Source: Pseudocercospora fijiensis CIRAD86
Taxonomy: Eukaryota > Ascomycota > Dothideomycetes > Mycosphaerellales > Mycosphaerellaceae
Length of the DNA stretch: 64,000 bases
NCBI RefSeq assembly: GCF_000340215.1
Contig: NW_006921538.1
Coordinates: 1,364,001 to 1,428,000, forward strand
Direction of reading: 5' to 3'
Part shown: positions 13,542 to 26,559 of the stretch, piece by piece
Position numbering within the stretch: the stretch's first letter is position 1
Layout of the letters: each line of letters starts with the position of its first letter
Translations under genes and position numbers: made by a program
The notes under the pieces: model-generated
Seen by the model: only the letters and a program-made list of their open reading frames with translations
Told to the model about the DNA's origin: nothing
Database searches by the model: none

Positions 13542-15833
13542 CTACCACAACATTGTCTCATTATAATACCCGACCTCAACACCATCCCTCTCGCCCAGCA
13601 ACTCACAAACAGCTTCTCTACAACTATCCGCAAAGCCCGTCGTACCGCACGTCACAATCGCAAGGTTCCGCGTCGCCTCCTTCCTCACACTTCTCATGAC
13701 CTCCAAGATCGGCGGACGACCATGATAAACCTCATACCCACACCCATCCATCTTCTCCGCAACTCCACCTTTCTTCTCAACATCCTCCTCGTGAACCACA
13801 CCAGCTCCACCAGTTAAATAAACCTTCAAGTTGAAATTAGTCGGATGTGAAGATGCGGAACGTAGTTCCTTGGCGTAGATATCTTCGACGAGATGACGTT
13901 GGGGTATGGACCAGATTACAAGGATTTTGGCTTTGGTGGGGAGACTGCTGTATGTGTGAGAAATTGCGGCTGTGATTCCCGAGCCGCCGCAGAGGATTAG
14001 GATGTTGGTGTAAGTGCGAAGGTTTATGGGTGTGCCGTAGGGACCTTCGAGGAGGATTGGGATTTTAAGTGGGGAGGGTTTAGTCTTGATGTGAGTGAGG
14101 AGGCGGTTGGTGAAGCTCGTGTATGGGCGGATGAGGAAGGTGTGGGAGATGGACGTGTCGTTGGTAGTGGTGGTTTTTGCGATCTCTTTGTCGTTGATGG
14201 TAGGAGATGGTGGTAAGCTAGATGTGTTGGAGTTCCAGGAGCAGATCGTGAATGGATGGCTTTCATAGAAGCGTAGTGCAGAGGGTATGTAGATGTAGTA
14301 GTACAAGCCGGGCGATAGAATGGAGGTTTTCTTCGGAAACAGGCCAGTCACGTCCAGACGAATGAGCTCAGAATCCTGGTCATAGGTCGCGATCGCGTTC
14401 ATGGATCTTGCTCTGATATGAATCCGTGCTATGCGTACGATACGAAGAAGGCGATCAAATATCCAGACTGCCACGCAAGGCCATAGCCAGCCCGTGAAGA
14501 CACCAGGATCGACTTCGACGTGATACCAGAGTGTTACGAGAAATATGACAGCCATGCCGATGTGCGAAAGGAGGAAGGCCTCATAGGTTTTCTCGCGGAT
14601 ATACCAAATGGAAGCCCCGAGGATGATAGCCATGATGGTAGTAGCCTACCATTGTTAGCAATTGATGTCAATCTGATCCGTTGCAGTCGGCACTTACGAT
14701 ACCGCCGCAGTAAAAGTACTGTTCTTTCCAAGATTCTGTATACTCGCCTGGGTAGTAGCCAAAGTTGACGGAATATGCAACACTGTGCACAAATGCTAGA
14801 ACGAAAGATAGACGCGCCACCCATCGATGAAAGCGATTAAAAGTAGCATAGCTCCAACCCGTCAGCCACATGAGTGGATCGTTGCGAGCAGAGAATATCC
14901 AAATGAGAGGAACGTTTGCGAGGGAGAGCACACCGGTCCGGTCGGCAACGTATCTGGACAATTGTATGGCACTGGCTTTGAAGCTGCGAAGAGGTCAGTG
15001 GAGCCCGGTGCGATTTCGCAATCCACGTACTATTGATTGTCGCTGAAAAGCTCATAGCCTGGGAAACACATGATAAAATGGATGACAATGTACAAGACTA
15101 GGAGCAGTGTCTCCAGGCGAGGTGGGATCGTGCCGCCAGCTATAGGATCTTGACAGTGATTTCCAAATGTCGCTGGAAGCAAAAGACGCCTTCTAAACCA
15201 GGTCCATGCGCCTTGGCCACGCGACTGACGCCCGTCGTCTGATCTCTTAGAGCTTTTGAAAAGACCCGCCACGCGATAGATCATGCCAATCAGGAAAGCC
15301 AGGCTCCAGAAAGCATAGCTTCCATAAGCAGTATCGTAGCCCCACCAGAAGTTCCGATTGTAGATGATGTCTGTCTTCCAGCTCAATTGCACCCAAGCAA
15401 GATCTGGAATGATGGGCACGTCCTGTTTGATCTCAGCATGAGTATCCTCGTACTCGGGAGGCACTCGTTGGATTTGGGCGAGTTCAGCCGGCGACAGGGC
15501 AATGCTCTCATAGCTGGGCAAATGGAAGCCACCATTGTCATGACAAGTCTGGTTAAGCCAGCGAAGGCCATGACGGATTTGGTGAGGAGTGCAGTAGACT
15601 TGTGAGCAGTAGTAGATGGACTTGTGCAGGATAGTGGCCTGACAGAGCTTGGTGTAGTAATCATCTTCCCCAGCAAGCGCATCTGGAAGCGTCCAGTTGA
15701 TGTGGTCGGTCCAGTCGTAGCACCCTTCTACGCAGATGTCGACTGGTTGAGGCCAGCCCGCAGCTTCGACAGGGCTTGTGAAGGAGAACAGAAGCAGCCA
15801 GAAAATTCCAAAGCTTTCAAAGAGGGCGTGCAT
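13542..15833 (-). CDS. Ferric reductase-type transmembrane oxidoreductase (FRE family)
   Basis: Plasma-membrane flavocytochrome that moves electrons from NADPH through FAD and haem to extracellular Fe3+ or Cu2+ before uptake. Exons are 15833-15031, 14971-14698 and 14645-13542, giving 726 residues in a continuous frame. A signal peptide (MHALFESF ... SPVEA) precedes a Cys-containing luminal domain. Then come several membrane helices carrying the haem histidines ([25 protein letters not shown] ... WYHVE). The cytosolic part has HPFTICS near 489 (FAD site), GPYG near 557 and CGGSGI near 576 (NADPH binding), with CGTTG near the C-terminus. An in-frame ATG at 15875 would add 14 residues before the signal peptide, so 15833 is preferred. 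Codon bias changes abruptly inside the last exon (see findings). Metal specificity cannot be told from sequence alone. Confidence 0.92.
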
Positions 15834-16270
15834 AATAGCGGAAAGTCTTGGTGTGTCCCTGGAGGAGCATGGCATCTGATAAGATCATGCTTCCAACCGG
15901 CATTCTATACGTGCCCAGAACCGTGAGCAGGCGTCGATCTGGTCGCCACATGGTATTCATGCGATGCAACCCCGAAAAGGGTATGTGTGCACGGCCAATC
16001 AGGTATGCTGGCGGCATGAGTTGCAGATCGAATGATCAGATAAGATGCACGGCATTGGTTCAAAGAACGTTGCGGCAGGGTGAAGAAGAAACGCTTACCG
16101 GGTACGAGATGCGCGGCAGCTGCGAATGTGGAGCTGGAACCAATAGCGGTTTCTGAAGCGACAGCAGACTTCACACCAGCGCCCTAGGCATAGCATAAGC
16201 TACCGAAGCAAGCATCCTCTGCAGAGCTAAGGTACACATATTTCCCACGGGTCGCTCACATATGCTGGCA
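15834..16270. other. Intergenic, nothing recognised
   Basis: About 440 bases between the ferric reductase start and the 3' end of the Met-tRNA synthetase gene. Small open frames exist on both strands but have no family content. Confidence 0.5.
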
Positions 16271-18094
16271 CTACAAGTCGCTGGTGAGCTTCGGGAATAA
16301 CCCGCTCTTCCCAAGCACTACAGCAGACACGCCATAAGTGTCATCCGCGCCGACGCGACACCAGTCCCACGTCCGCCTGTCTTCAGCGACGCCGATGAAG
16401 TCCAACTGCTTCTTTGCTGCCGTTGGCATGAAGGGCTGTAGCATTATCCCTGTGAGTCGGAGCGTCTCGGCAGCCAAGTAAATGCTGCGGTCGATCTCGC
16501 CCTCCATCCATTCAAGACCTTGACTTTCCCGCTCTGCGTCCGCAAGCTCTTTGCCTGTGGTGTCGGCCATTGCAGAACGTAATTTTGTCACGATCGTCCA
16601 AGGCGAGGCGTGTTGAAGGAAAGCGTTGGCCGAAAAGATCCCACTCATGATCGTTTGCAGTGCTCGATTTGGGAGAAGCGATCGCATCTGCTCATCGACA
16701 TTTGGCGGGAGCTGCAGCAGTCTTTGGTAGAAGTCCTTGGCGGCAGTGTCAAGTTCCGACTGTAGTGGCGAGGATTCTCCACTGTAGCGCTTCACCGCGC
16801 GCTGTACGTCCCACCCTTGACCTCGCATTACTCTGTTCGCAAGATTGCCGAGCCCACCTTGCAAGCCCTTCTTGTACTTCTCGATGATGAAGCTGTTGTC
16901 GTAATCTGCATCATCCGCGATGCCGCCTTCATGTATAAGGTACCATCGTAGAGGATCTATACCAAACCGCTCGAGGGCGAAGAATGGATTGACTCCATTG
17001 CCGGTGCTTTTTGCCATCTTCTGCTTGCCAAGTGTCCAATGTGCATGAGTGAGGACTTGATGGTGCAGTGGCAGATCCAGAGCCATGAGAAATGCAGGCC
17101 AGTAAATGCAATGGAAGCGCACGATATCCTTGCCCACAACTTGTACATCTGCAGGCCATCCAGCTGCAGTTTCCTGACCAGGTGTGAAAGGGTACCCGAC
17201 AGCAGTCGCATAGTTCAACAATGCATCAAGCCAGACATAAATCGTTTGTGATTGATCTGTAGGCACTTGCACGCCCCACTGCAAGCGCTCCGATGGCCGT
17301 GATATCGACAGATCTTCCAACCCTTCTTTGACCTGCCTCACAACATCATCCATCCTGCTCTTGGGCGTGATGTAGTCCGGATTCTTCTCATAAAATTCCA
17401 GCAATTGACCTCGAAAAGCGCTCAGATTGAACATGTAATTCCTCTCACTCGTCCACTCTACCTCTTTCCCAGTCTCGATGCTGGCCATGATCTTCCTCCC
17501 GGTTGGAGGATCAACGACCAACTGGACCTGATTTTGTGGATAGAATGTCTCATCACTGACACTATACCACCCCTCGTGTCTGCCCTCGTAGATCCATCCT
17601 CTTTCCTCCAACATCTGCCACGCGTACTCTACACCATCCTTATGCTTTTTATCCGTGGTCCGAATGAAGATCTCATTACTCATGTCCATCTTCTCAGCCA
17701 GTTCCTTAAAGACGTCTGCTCCTGAATCGCAAAATTCTTGAGGATCTATCCCGGCTTTCGCAGCGGCGCGTTGGATTTTGAGGCCATGTTCGTCTGTGCC
17801 GGTAAGGAGGACCGCGCGTCGGCCTTTGAGCACTTGCCACCGTTTCAAGACATCGGCCAGAATCATGGTATACATGTGTCCAACATGGGGAGCGGCGTTG
17901 ACGTAGAAGATTGGCGTCGTCACATAGTATGTTTTCTCATCCGTTGACTTTGTGGTGCTCGTAGCCAGGCTTCGAAGCCATGGCTGTTGAACGCGCAGAC
18001 GATGTAGGCAGATCCATTGGGGCCGCCACCGACGCGCGATGAGAGACTGAAGAGGCGTGAGACGCGTAGGAAGTATGTGCGGTGATATGCGCAT
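16271..18094 (-). CDS. MSM1: Methionyl-tRNA synthetase, mitochondrial
   Basis: Charges mitochondrial tRNA-Met with methionine for organellar translation. It is a single exon of 607 residues. The first 40-50 residues are Arg-rich and lack acidic residues (LIARRWRPQW, LRSLATSTTK), as in a mitochondrial targeting peptide. The catalytic core starts at YYVTTPIFYVNAAPHVGHMY, which holds the class-I HIGH equivalent. LTGTDEHGLKIQ is characteristic of MetRS. KMAKSTGN near residue 359 is the KMSKS loop. The compact length without a C-terminal tRNA-binding extension fits the mitochondrial form. The frame stays open upstream to 18118 but only through a GTG, so the ATG at 18094 is taken as the start. The gene diverges from the F-box-like gene at 18301. 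Confidence 0.95.
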   Translation of the reverse strand: MRISPHILPTRLTPLQSLIARRWRPQWICLHRLRVQQPWLRSLATSTTKSTDEKTYYVTTPIFYVNAAPHVGHMYTMILADVLKRWQVLKGRRAVLLTGTDEHGLKIQRAAAKAGIDPQEFCDSGADVFKELAEKMDMSNEIFIRTTDKKHKDGVEYAWQMLEERGWIYEGRHEGWYSVSDETFYPQNQVQLVVDPPTGRKIMASIETGKEVEWTSERNYMFNLSAFRGQLLEFYEKNPDYITPKSRMDDVVRQVKEGLEDLSISRPSERLQWGVQVPTDQSQTIYVWLDALLNYATAVGYPFTPGQETAAGWPADVQVVGKDIVRFHCIYWPAFLMALDLPLHHQVLTHAHWTLGKQKMAKSTGNGVNPFFALERFGIDPLRWYLIHEGGIADDADYDNSFIIEKYKKGLQGGLGNLANRVMRGQGWDVQRAVKRYSGESSPLQSELDTAAKDFYQRLLQLPPNVDEQMRSLLPNRALQTIMSGIFSANAFLQHASPWTIVTKLRSAMADTTGKELADAERESQGLEWMEGEIDRSIYLAAETLRLTGIMLQPFMPTAAKKQLDFIGVAEDRRTWDWCRVGADDTYGVSAVVLGKSGLFPKLTSDL

Positions 18095-18300
18095 CCTCAA
18101 GCACTGGCGAACATTCACTTGTCAAGCTCCTGCAGCAAGAAGCTAGGTTGCCCGCAAAAGTTACCGTCCGAGCTTGCCCGATTCGCCAACCGAGGCATTG
18201 GACGAACGGATACGAACGAGCATGTATATATGGACAATACCATAACGATGAGTGTGATGGTCATCTTTCATACGAGTACTACTACATTGCTTCAACAACA

Positions 18301-18852
18301 ATGTTCCTCAACCTGTTGCCAATCGAATGTCCTCCACTTCCAGAAGAGCTATGGCTCGAGATCCTCCATCACACTTCGTCCGAAGATCTTTGGCTGTCAG
18401 TTCGGCATGTGAATAAGCGATTCCAAGCTCTAGCCGAAGATGTTGTGCAATCACAAACGATACCAAATTTCACGATATGTCTGAATTACACACTTGGCTC
18501 GGGTACACACTATCGCTGGTATGATGTTCGAGCCCGCGTCACACTTGGCTTCAGTTCCATCTGCAAGCACAATCCACAGTATGCTCTCTTCGACAAGATC
18601 ACAATCCTGCCAGAATCTTGTCATGAACGTGCTTGGGAGAAGTGGAACCAGATCTCGGCCGGGGGCTTGGGAAACGAGGTGGAATGGGGAATTCGGCTGG
18701 GCGCTGATGGAGAGTTGAAGACTGTCAGAATGCCGAAGCTGGTTACGTCCAGCAAAGGAGCTTGGTGCGACTGGAGGGAGCTGCTGGATGCGTATTTCCG
18801 ACCTTCGTGCCACGCTGATCCGTTAAAGAGGATGCAATGGCTGAGTCAGTGA
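18301..18852 (+). CDS. F-box-like protein
   Basis: Single-exon frame of 183 residues starting at the ATG at 18301. After a short lead, residues about 10-45 read LPEELWLEILHHTSSEDLW ... VNKRFQALAEDV, the Leu-Pro start and hydrophobic pattern of an F-box, which would bind Skp1 in an SCF ubiquitin ligase. The rest (CHERAWEKWNQISAGG, WCDWRELLDAYF) has no repeat that I can name as a substrate-binding domain. The frame extends upstream of 18301 without a convincing start. Small F-box-like proteins of this kind are very numerous in Dothideomycetes and usually uncharacterised. The domain call is moderate and the function inferred. Confidence 0.7.
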   Translation: MFLNLLPIECPPLPEELWLEILHHTSSEDLWLSVRHVNKRFQALAEDVVQSQTIPNFTICLNYTLGSGTHYRWYDVRARVTLGFSSICKHNPQYALFDKITILPESCHERAWEKWNQISAGGLGNEVEWGIRLGADGELKTVRMPKLVTSSKGAWCDWRELLDAYFRPSCHADPLKRMQWLSQ

Positions 18853-19070
18853 CATGAAGATTTCTCTTAATTTGAGCTTGTGGTGGTACGGCTAATGGAA
18901 GGCCGCGGGATATCTGCAGTGTGGGTCAGAAGTGGCAACTGACTGTTGCATTGCCGTACTTATGATTGATGCTTGTATCACATCTTCGACCTGGCGATTC
19001 AAGCTTTCATGCACTTTGCGTGCAGCATAGTCTATCTACAGCTTTTCTTGCAACTTAAGGGCCTGGATAA

Positions 19071-20325
<1,255 letters not shown>

Positions 20326-21169
20326 TGTGAGACACTGATCTTGTACGATTATAGTCGACGCGGAATATGAGTCTTTTTTAAGTGTTGACCTTCGGAGTAC
20401 TCGGCGTACAGGCAATATACACACCGCTCGCACATTCAATGGCAGATGTGTCATGGCATTTTTTTGGCCAAGACCCACTCTCGGTTTCTGCGGGCCGACG
20501 CGCAAAGTCAATTCATCCTTGCTCTGTTGAACTCCTTCTGATCACCGCTGCCATCCCATCCTGCGAGACAACATCACCTTCCGGCATTGACTTCTACAAC
20601 AAGGCACACTACGGAGTCTCCTGGCACAATTAGACAAGCACACTACTGTCCAGCTTGCGAACACCCAAACGAAAAAAGTCATTCCGATACTGTTGTGCTA
20701 AAAGTTTGGATCCACAATCTTTTTGCATAGCTATGCCCGGTGGCTTACTCTGGCGAACAAGTCGCAGGACGGAGTTCAGTATACGCATCCTGTCACTGTA
20801 GAGCATTATCTTCCAAATCTGTCGCACATCCTCTGCGCCATGCGCGAAGCAGGGTATGGACAAGCTGATAGCTAGATGTCGTCGAGCAAGATACGCTGCT
20901 CCAACAAGGATAGTCCAGTCTCAAGCTTGCATTTGTAAGGGAAGTCCAATATTAGTCATTTTTTCGAAAGGCAGTGAATGCGGCCATCCAATACAAGGAG
21001 GGATCATTACCCTTTCCAACTTGGGAGCATTTCAGTGGTCGACACTTCTGCTTCAGATCCGTCCGTAATCTTCATAGTCGGTCTCCGCTTATACAACAAG
21101 AGAGCTGAGCATCATGTCTCATCGCGAGGCTGCGCACATTTTCACGACAGGAATGGCGAGAAGAATCTG
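20326..21169. other. Intergenic, nothing recognised
   Basis: Normal-composition DNA. Several 60-120 codon open frames on both strands have no protein-family content and no splice logic. Confidence 0.5.
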
Positions 21170-21912
21170 TCAAGTTGTCCTGCTACCAGCACTGCCGAAC
21201 CCAAAGGCCTGCTCGCGCAGGACCAACGGCATCAACACAGCATCTCTATGCGAATCACAAGACCCATCGCATTCTTCCACTTTAGAGCCTTGCGCGTCTG
21301 CTTTCGACTTTTTCAAATAGCGGATAGGTTTTAACGTCTTCTCTCTAGAGCTGACATGTCTGACATATCTGATATCATGATCCTCCATCCCAGGATCACC
21401 AGACCTTCTTCTCCAGTTCCTCTCAGTATTTGACACTCTCGGCCTCCAAGTATGACCATATATTGCTTTCTGTTCCCATTCCGTCCTAAATCTCAGGATA
21501 TCGCAGTCACTCGCACGAGTCATGGCTGCATCACGATCCCAGGTCGTCTCCGCCTCAACTCCATTCTCTTTCTTGGCTTCTACAATGCTTTCTAGGCCGA
21601 GTTGAGCTTCGAGCTCTTCTACGAATCTGGGACGAGACGCGATCTCAAAGCCGGCCATGGAAATGTGTATACGTGGTGGAGCTACATGCTGGTCGAGCAA
21701 GTGCTGGAACGCAAGTGCATCGATGCCTCGAAGCCGGGACCAGCATTGATGGCATCTGCTATACGAGGCTTGTAGTATCGGTCGAAGTACGCCGTGGATA
21801 CGTCTAGAGGACCAGAGATGAACGCGATCGGGTTGAGATCGCTTGGCGTGGGCACTTGCTCCGTATTGTTCGTTTCGCTAGCCAAGTCTTCGGCTTCTGT
21901 TGAAGCCATCAT
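21170..21912 (-). pseudogene. Conserved hypothetical protein with an internal frameshift
   Basis: Two overlapping minus frames give one plausible protein. The first starts at the ATG at 21912 (MMASTEAEDLAS) and reads FISGPLDVSTAYFDRYYKPR then IADAINAG. The second continues as GIDALAFQHLLDQHV, APPRIHISMAGFEIAS and later RVSNTERNWRRR. The change of frame falls near 21,730-21,745, where no intron of legal length fits. The glycine-rich stretch expected between AINAG and GIDAL seems shortened. The GPLD opening and the strand-helix layout suggest a Rossmann-like nucleotide-binding fold, possibly SLOG or deoxyribosyltransferase-like, but I do not firmly recognise the family. Either a recent disabling deletion or an assembly error would explain it. 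Confidence 0.5.
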
Positions 21913-23041
21913 CGTCTGTGTGACTCTCAATGTAAAAATCAGTGCCTACGGATGTTCTCATCCGTCCGGGAGGACGGGAAGGGATGTTTCAGGCCGCAGA
22001 AATGGCAAGTAGAGCATGTCTTTGCAGACCATAGGCACCTACATAGCTATGTTGTGTGAACATTGCAATTCTGCATCAGGGACTGTGCACTGATCGCATC
22101 TTGCACGAGACCGCACTCACAGGCGGGTGTGAAGATAGAGGAAGTTCTGCCTGAAGCTTTGGGCAGCGCCAAGATGCAGGAACGGCTAAATCTGACCCGA
22201 CCAACAAGGCCGCAGGGCGGCCCCAAATCCTTCTACTTCACTTGTCTGCTTTGGTGCTGAACCAACACCTTCTTTTGCTGGCGGAACTGGGTTGGCGGCC
22301 GCGGTCGATTTTGCCACCTGTTGACTGAGCCCGGCGAATGCACCTGACCCTCATGACTGCAGGAAATGCCTAGCCAATCGCTTGTCCGATATACTGACTT
22401 CAGACACCGCATGAAATGAGAAGTGACTCAATGCTGCGCAAATTGAAAGATCCTGTTTTGTGCGAGTGATCGCAAGATGTCTATCTGATGATGCCGAACA
22501 CAGCGTTCCCTCACCAATTCTCATTCCATGTGAGTAAAACCGGCCGATGAGCCACCTGCCAGGTTCCAGCGCTTGGTCTAGCTTGTCTGCCAATTCCAAC
22601 TCCGTCGCAATGCAATATGAATCTCAATGAAAAAGACGAAAGTTCCTCCATCTATGCTGCTGAACACCGTCCCTTGCTATGCATGTAAATCGATTTTGAC
22701 AGCGAAGCCACCAATCTGCCATCTAAGACCCCCAAAAAGTATTCTATCCCAGTAAATAAATTCAATGCGGAAAAGCGTAGAAGTCGTTGTGTAGTCGTAG
22801 CGAGTGCCTTGATCAGCGAGTAAGATGCTATTGTTGGTTGGCGGAGTCAGGCCGCCTGCGAAGCGAGTGTGGCACAGACATAGGCATCTCAGCTGCCTAG
22901 ATATATGAGTTGTTGCAGTGGCCTGGAAGAGTCACCGGTGACATTTCAGGCGACGAGGTGAGGTCTAGTATATAGAGCAGAGGAGGGTGGACGCTCAACG
23001 CCCCCAGCAGACCAGCCGTCCCTCTCATTGTCGGTCATGAC
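21913..23041. other. Intergenic, nothing recognised
   Basis: About 1.1 kb without a supported gene. Open frames are short and without recognisable content. Confidence 0.5.
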
Positions 23042-23317
23042 CTAATGACGGGAAGGGGGAGGGTCTCTCGGCTGGGGCTTTTTGGGACCTTGAGCAACAC
23101 GGCAGCAGCGACGGCTGGGCGGGGGATCGCGAGGTTGAGGCTTTCCTGCCTGTCTAGCAGCCCGGCCTAGAGGAGCCACGGTGAAATTGTAGCCGTTTGG
23201 GGGCTCTCGAGACTGCGGTGCGTGAGCAAGCATGAAACTGGGAGGAGGATCTCTTGGCTGAGGATCGTAGACGTTGATGTATCGGCCGTTGGGAGAGCCT
23301 CTGGGTTGGATCCTCAT
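23042..23317 (-). CDS. Small proline-rich protein with PQPRDPPPS repeats (hypothetical)
   Basis: A 91-residue frame from the ATG at 23317. It holds three exact copies of PQPRDPPPS and two degenerate ones (IQPRGSPNG near the start and PQSREPPNG), spaced by variable linkers such as GYNFTVAPLG. I see no signal peptide or membrane segment. Most linkers lack Lys-Arg sites, so a secreted multi-copy peptide precursor is not clearly supported. The repeat could be a chance GC-rich open frame, but exact repetition at the protein level makes coding plausible. It is followed upstream by 3 kb without genes. Confidence 0.35.
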   Translation of the reverse strand: MRIQPRGSPNGRYINVYDPQPRDPPPSFMLAHAPQSREPPNGYNFTVAPLGRAARQAGKPQPRDPPPSRRCCRVAQGPKKPQPRDPPPSRH

Positions 23318-26300
23318 GCCTGGAAGTGGTGTTGATTATCTGGTGTTGTGTGGTTGTTGGCTGTTAAGGTTGCTGTGCCGGTGACTTGGTGAGGCGTTGA
23401 TGTGTTGGTCTTTATGTTCTTCTTGTGTTGTGGTTGATTGATGATGAAGGAACAGTTGATCAAGTGAACACAGCAGAAGATATTATACTTTCCTCGACGC
23501 ATGAGAGCAAGTACGATTGGACCTACAGAAGTTTCTGCCTCAGAGGCAGTGTAGCCTGTGACTCCGATGAGCGGCCTCATAGGGAGTAGGCTTAGCATGC
23601 GGTCACTGGAAGGCATAAAGGAAAGCCTCCCTCAGGTAGTGGGTCTGACATCTGTCACCCCTTGTGGAGCGTTCAATCGTCTCGTGCAACAAGACGACAT
23701 TGTCTTGTTCGATTTGTTGGTGTCAACGTGGCGATGACTATGCTCGGAAGCTACCAGACTAGGCGGAAAGGGATGTGTAGGTGAAGGAACGCGTGCTGGG
23801 CAGGCTGCAGACGGCCAGTTAGCAATGGGCCGGTAAGGCATGGGGGAAGGTACGGACAGAGTTCCGATTCCAGCGAATGGTGCTGATCCGGTCAATGCAG
23901 TCACAGACGCGACTGTGAGTGAACTGGCGGCCAGCCAGACGGCCTCTCAGGCACCACAAGGCCATGCATGGGAGAAGGCGGCTGGCCCTCGGGCTACGGC
24001 AGCTTCCGCGCCTGCAGTCATTGCGCCTGCATGAAAAACAGGTGACTCCGTGCGCTTGAGATTGTAGCAGCGCTCACGTGCTGTGGAAGAAGAAGAGACT
24101 GGAGACGCATGCTGCGCTGCGCTGCGCTGCGCACGCTGAAAGCAGTGCTGCTCTTGGTGACTTCACTCCGGTGAAGGATGCGGTCAAAGCTCGGCGCACG
24201 GGCCCCGGCTCGGCAAAGGAACCGAAGATCGAGCTGAACCCCAAAGCCCCGCCCTCTTCCTTCACAACAACACCCACTTGACATCGACATGCGCTGCAGG
24301 TACACCGTCTACTGGGCCAAAAGAAAGCCACACTCGATGCCAGATGGCGCAACACGAAGATCTACTTCTGGCATTGATGTTCGCACAGCGCTTCCGCATG
24401 AGACAAAACTCTTCTGCTTCCAATCCTGCACTGCCTAGCACTGCACTGCATGGCGCGGCGCTTTGGGGGCTGAAATAGACTCCAAAAATGGCGGGCCTAC
24501 AATTGGAAACGCCCATGAGGCCTGTTATTTCGTATCAAAAGACGCATGATTGGCTCTAGATGTGTTTCGACAGCCTTACAGCCACCCGACGTTGCCTCCG
24601 CGTGGTCAAGGCGCGATATGGCTGCCCTGCCCTGCCCTGCCCTGCCCTCTTGGGTTGGAAACACCTGCTCATACACCGCGCTGCCGGTACTCGGCCGTAT
24701 AATGCAGACACAAAGGGCTGGTAATGAATGTCCCGATCCTGTGGCACAGGGATTGTGGCCTAGCTGGATCCTCCGACAAAATCATGGCCTAAGACGCAAC
24801 GGATGAGGGCCAATTCAAATAGCCCGCCCGGACGGAAACTATTTATGGTATCCATCTTTGATAGCTTTCAAGCCCAGCGCTCCATGAGACAATGGTCGCA
24901 TACACAAAACCTGACATTCTCTTGCGATTCGTCACCCATCTCGCGCGGTACCCGGGAAACCAGCGAGGACACTTTGAGATGTCACGATCGCTACTAGGAT
25001 AAAATCCTCAAAATTCCTCACAAATCCTTCGGCATGGTTACAAGGGACTGGCACATGCTGCATTGCTCATCGCTACATCAAGTGACACGACAAGCCGCCT
25101 TCAGCTCGGGAACAGCTTCCACGCCAAGCCGATGCCAAATTCAAAATCTGCATGCCTGCGAATTAGCCCTTCAGTCGCAAAGGCCGCCCACTACCAGCTC
25201 ATGCTGCGAAAATGCCAGTAGCTGCCACTGATCTGGCACATACCTTATGCATGCGATCCATCGATCCATTATGATTCATTCTGCGTCATGGCCCGGGCCG
25301 TGCTGATCCACCGTAACACGTGAATCGCCTTGTGAGGCTGAAGGCTGCAAACGCACGGCGGGTACATGCGAGAGGTGCATCGGAGCGCCCACGAATGTGT
25401 CCCTCACATGTCATGTCGGAACGACCGCCTCTTGCGGCCTCAGGATATTGTGCATAAGTAACGAGACGCTCCAGTGGTTACTCATTTGATGAGTGCTATC
25501 TGCCTTCATGAAATCAGTACACATGCAGATGCAAATGGTCTACGTAGACCTGCAAGCTGTACGCTGGCGTATTATGCCAGGAATCCTTCGTCAGGTCTTT
25601 GATACTCCCTCAGGACGTAACCTTGAGTCGAGGGCCTCTTAGTCACTCAAGAAGCGATGGCAGTTCTCGGCGTATGTATCAGAGTGACTGCCGATAGTGC
25701 TTAGTGGCAGAAATGATTCGATTAAGCTATCTGGTAACGCCAACAATTGAAGCTACCACGAGAGCCGAGAGCTCTTCACGCAAGCTTACCGAGCCTGCTG
25801 CTATACTATCTTCTCCTGATGACGCGACGTAAGTAGCGGGGCAATGATCATGTCAATACTCTCTCAAGAGGCGGTGCAACAAGATGATGACTTGAAGCTG
25901 GGTAGGCTTCCGGGTTCCGAGCTGTGGTCTCATGTCAGTTCAATTTCACGAGACGATGGAGGCGATAACGAATCTAATCCTGCATCTCGCGACTTCATAT
26001 GCCACCATTTCATACGCCCGTAACGCCAGCTCGAGAGTTTCTGTCTCTACCTCTAGTGATTCGAGGTGACTGTGCCCAACCCTTGGACCACTTCTCCATG
26101 TCTGGTCCTTTGGAGTTGACTGGATGGAAGTATATTGTGAAGGCTCGCCTTTGTTCCGTCTCCCACACTGAACCTTCTCAATTTCTCTCTCCTTCGATGC
26201 CGATGCCAGCTCGGAGCATGCTTTGTTTTGAAGAGAGTCTCAGAAAGCGCAAAGGCGCGACGCCTGGGAGTTTCGTGAGGGTAGGTAGTAGGCTCCATAA

Positions 26301-26559
26301 GACCTGCTCCAGTCTCCCCGTGTCAGTCACCTGGCACATTCGAACAGTCGTCATGACAGTGGACTTACTCTGGGAAGCAGAATTTTACAGAATTGCCGCA
26401 AAATTAGCACTACAAGACTTTCAACATGGTTTAATCTTCCGATGTCCAATTCTCCTTAACCCTTCGCTGCTCTCTCTACATCTCAATGTTGTTCATCTGG
26501 AAACGCCATCTATCATTCAAGCACTGCATGTAGGTACGCGGTTGATGGAAGTAAACCCA
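23318..26559. other. Long intergenic region with simple repeats
   Basis: About 3.2 kb without a gene I can support. It holds a (GCTGC)n run at about 24111-24132 and a (CCCTG)n run at about 24622-24649. A 196-codon plus frame at 25999-26589 has mixed composition and no recognisable motif; it overlaps the end of the BTB gene and is treated as chance. Base composition is normal, so this is not a RIP-degraded block. Confidence 0.5.
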
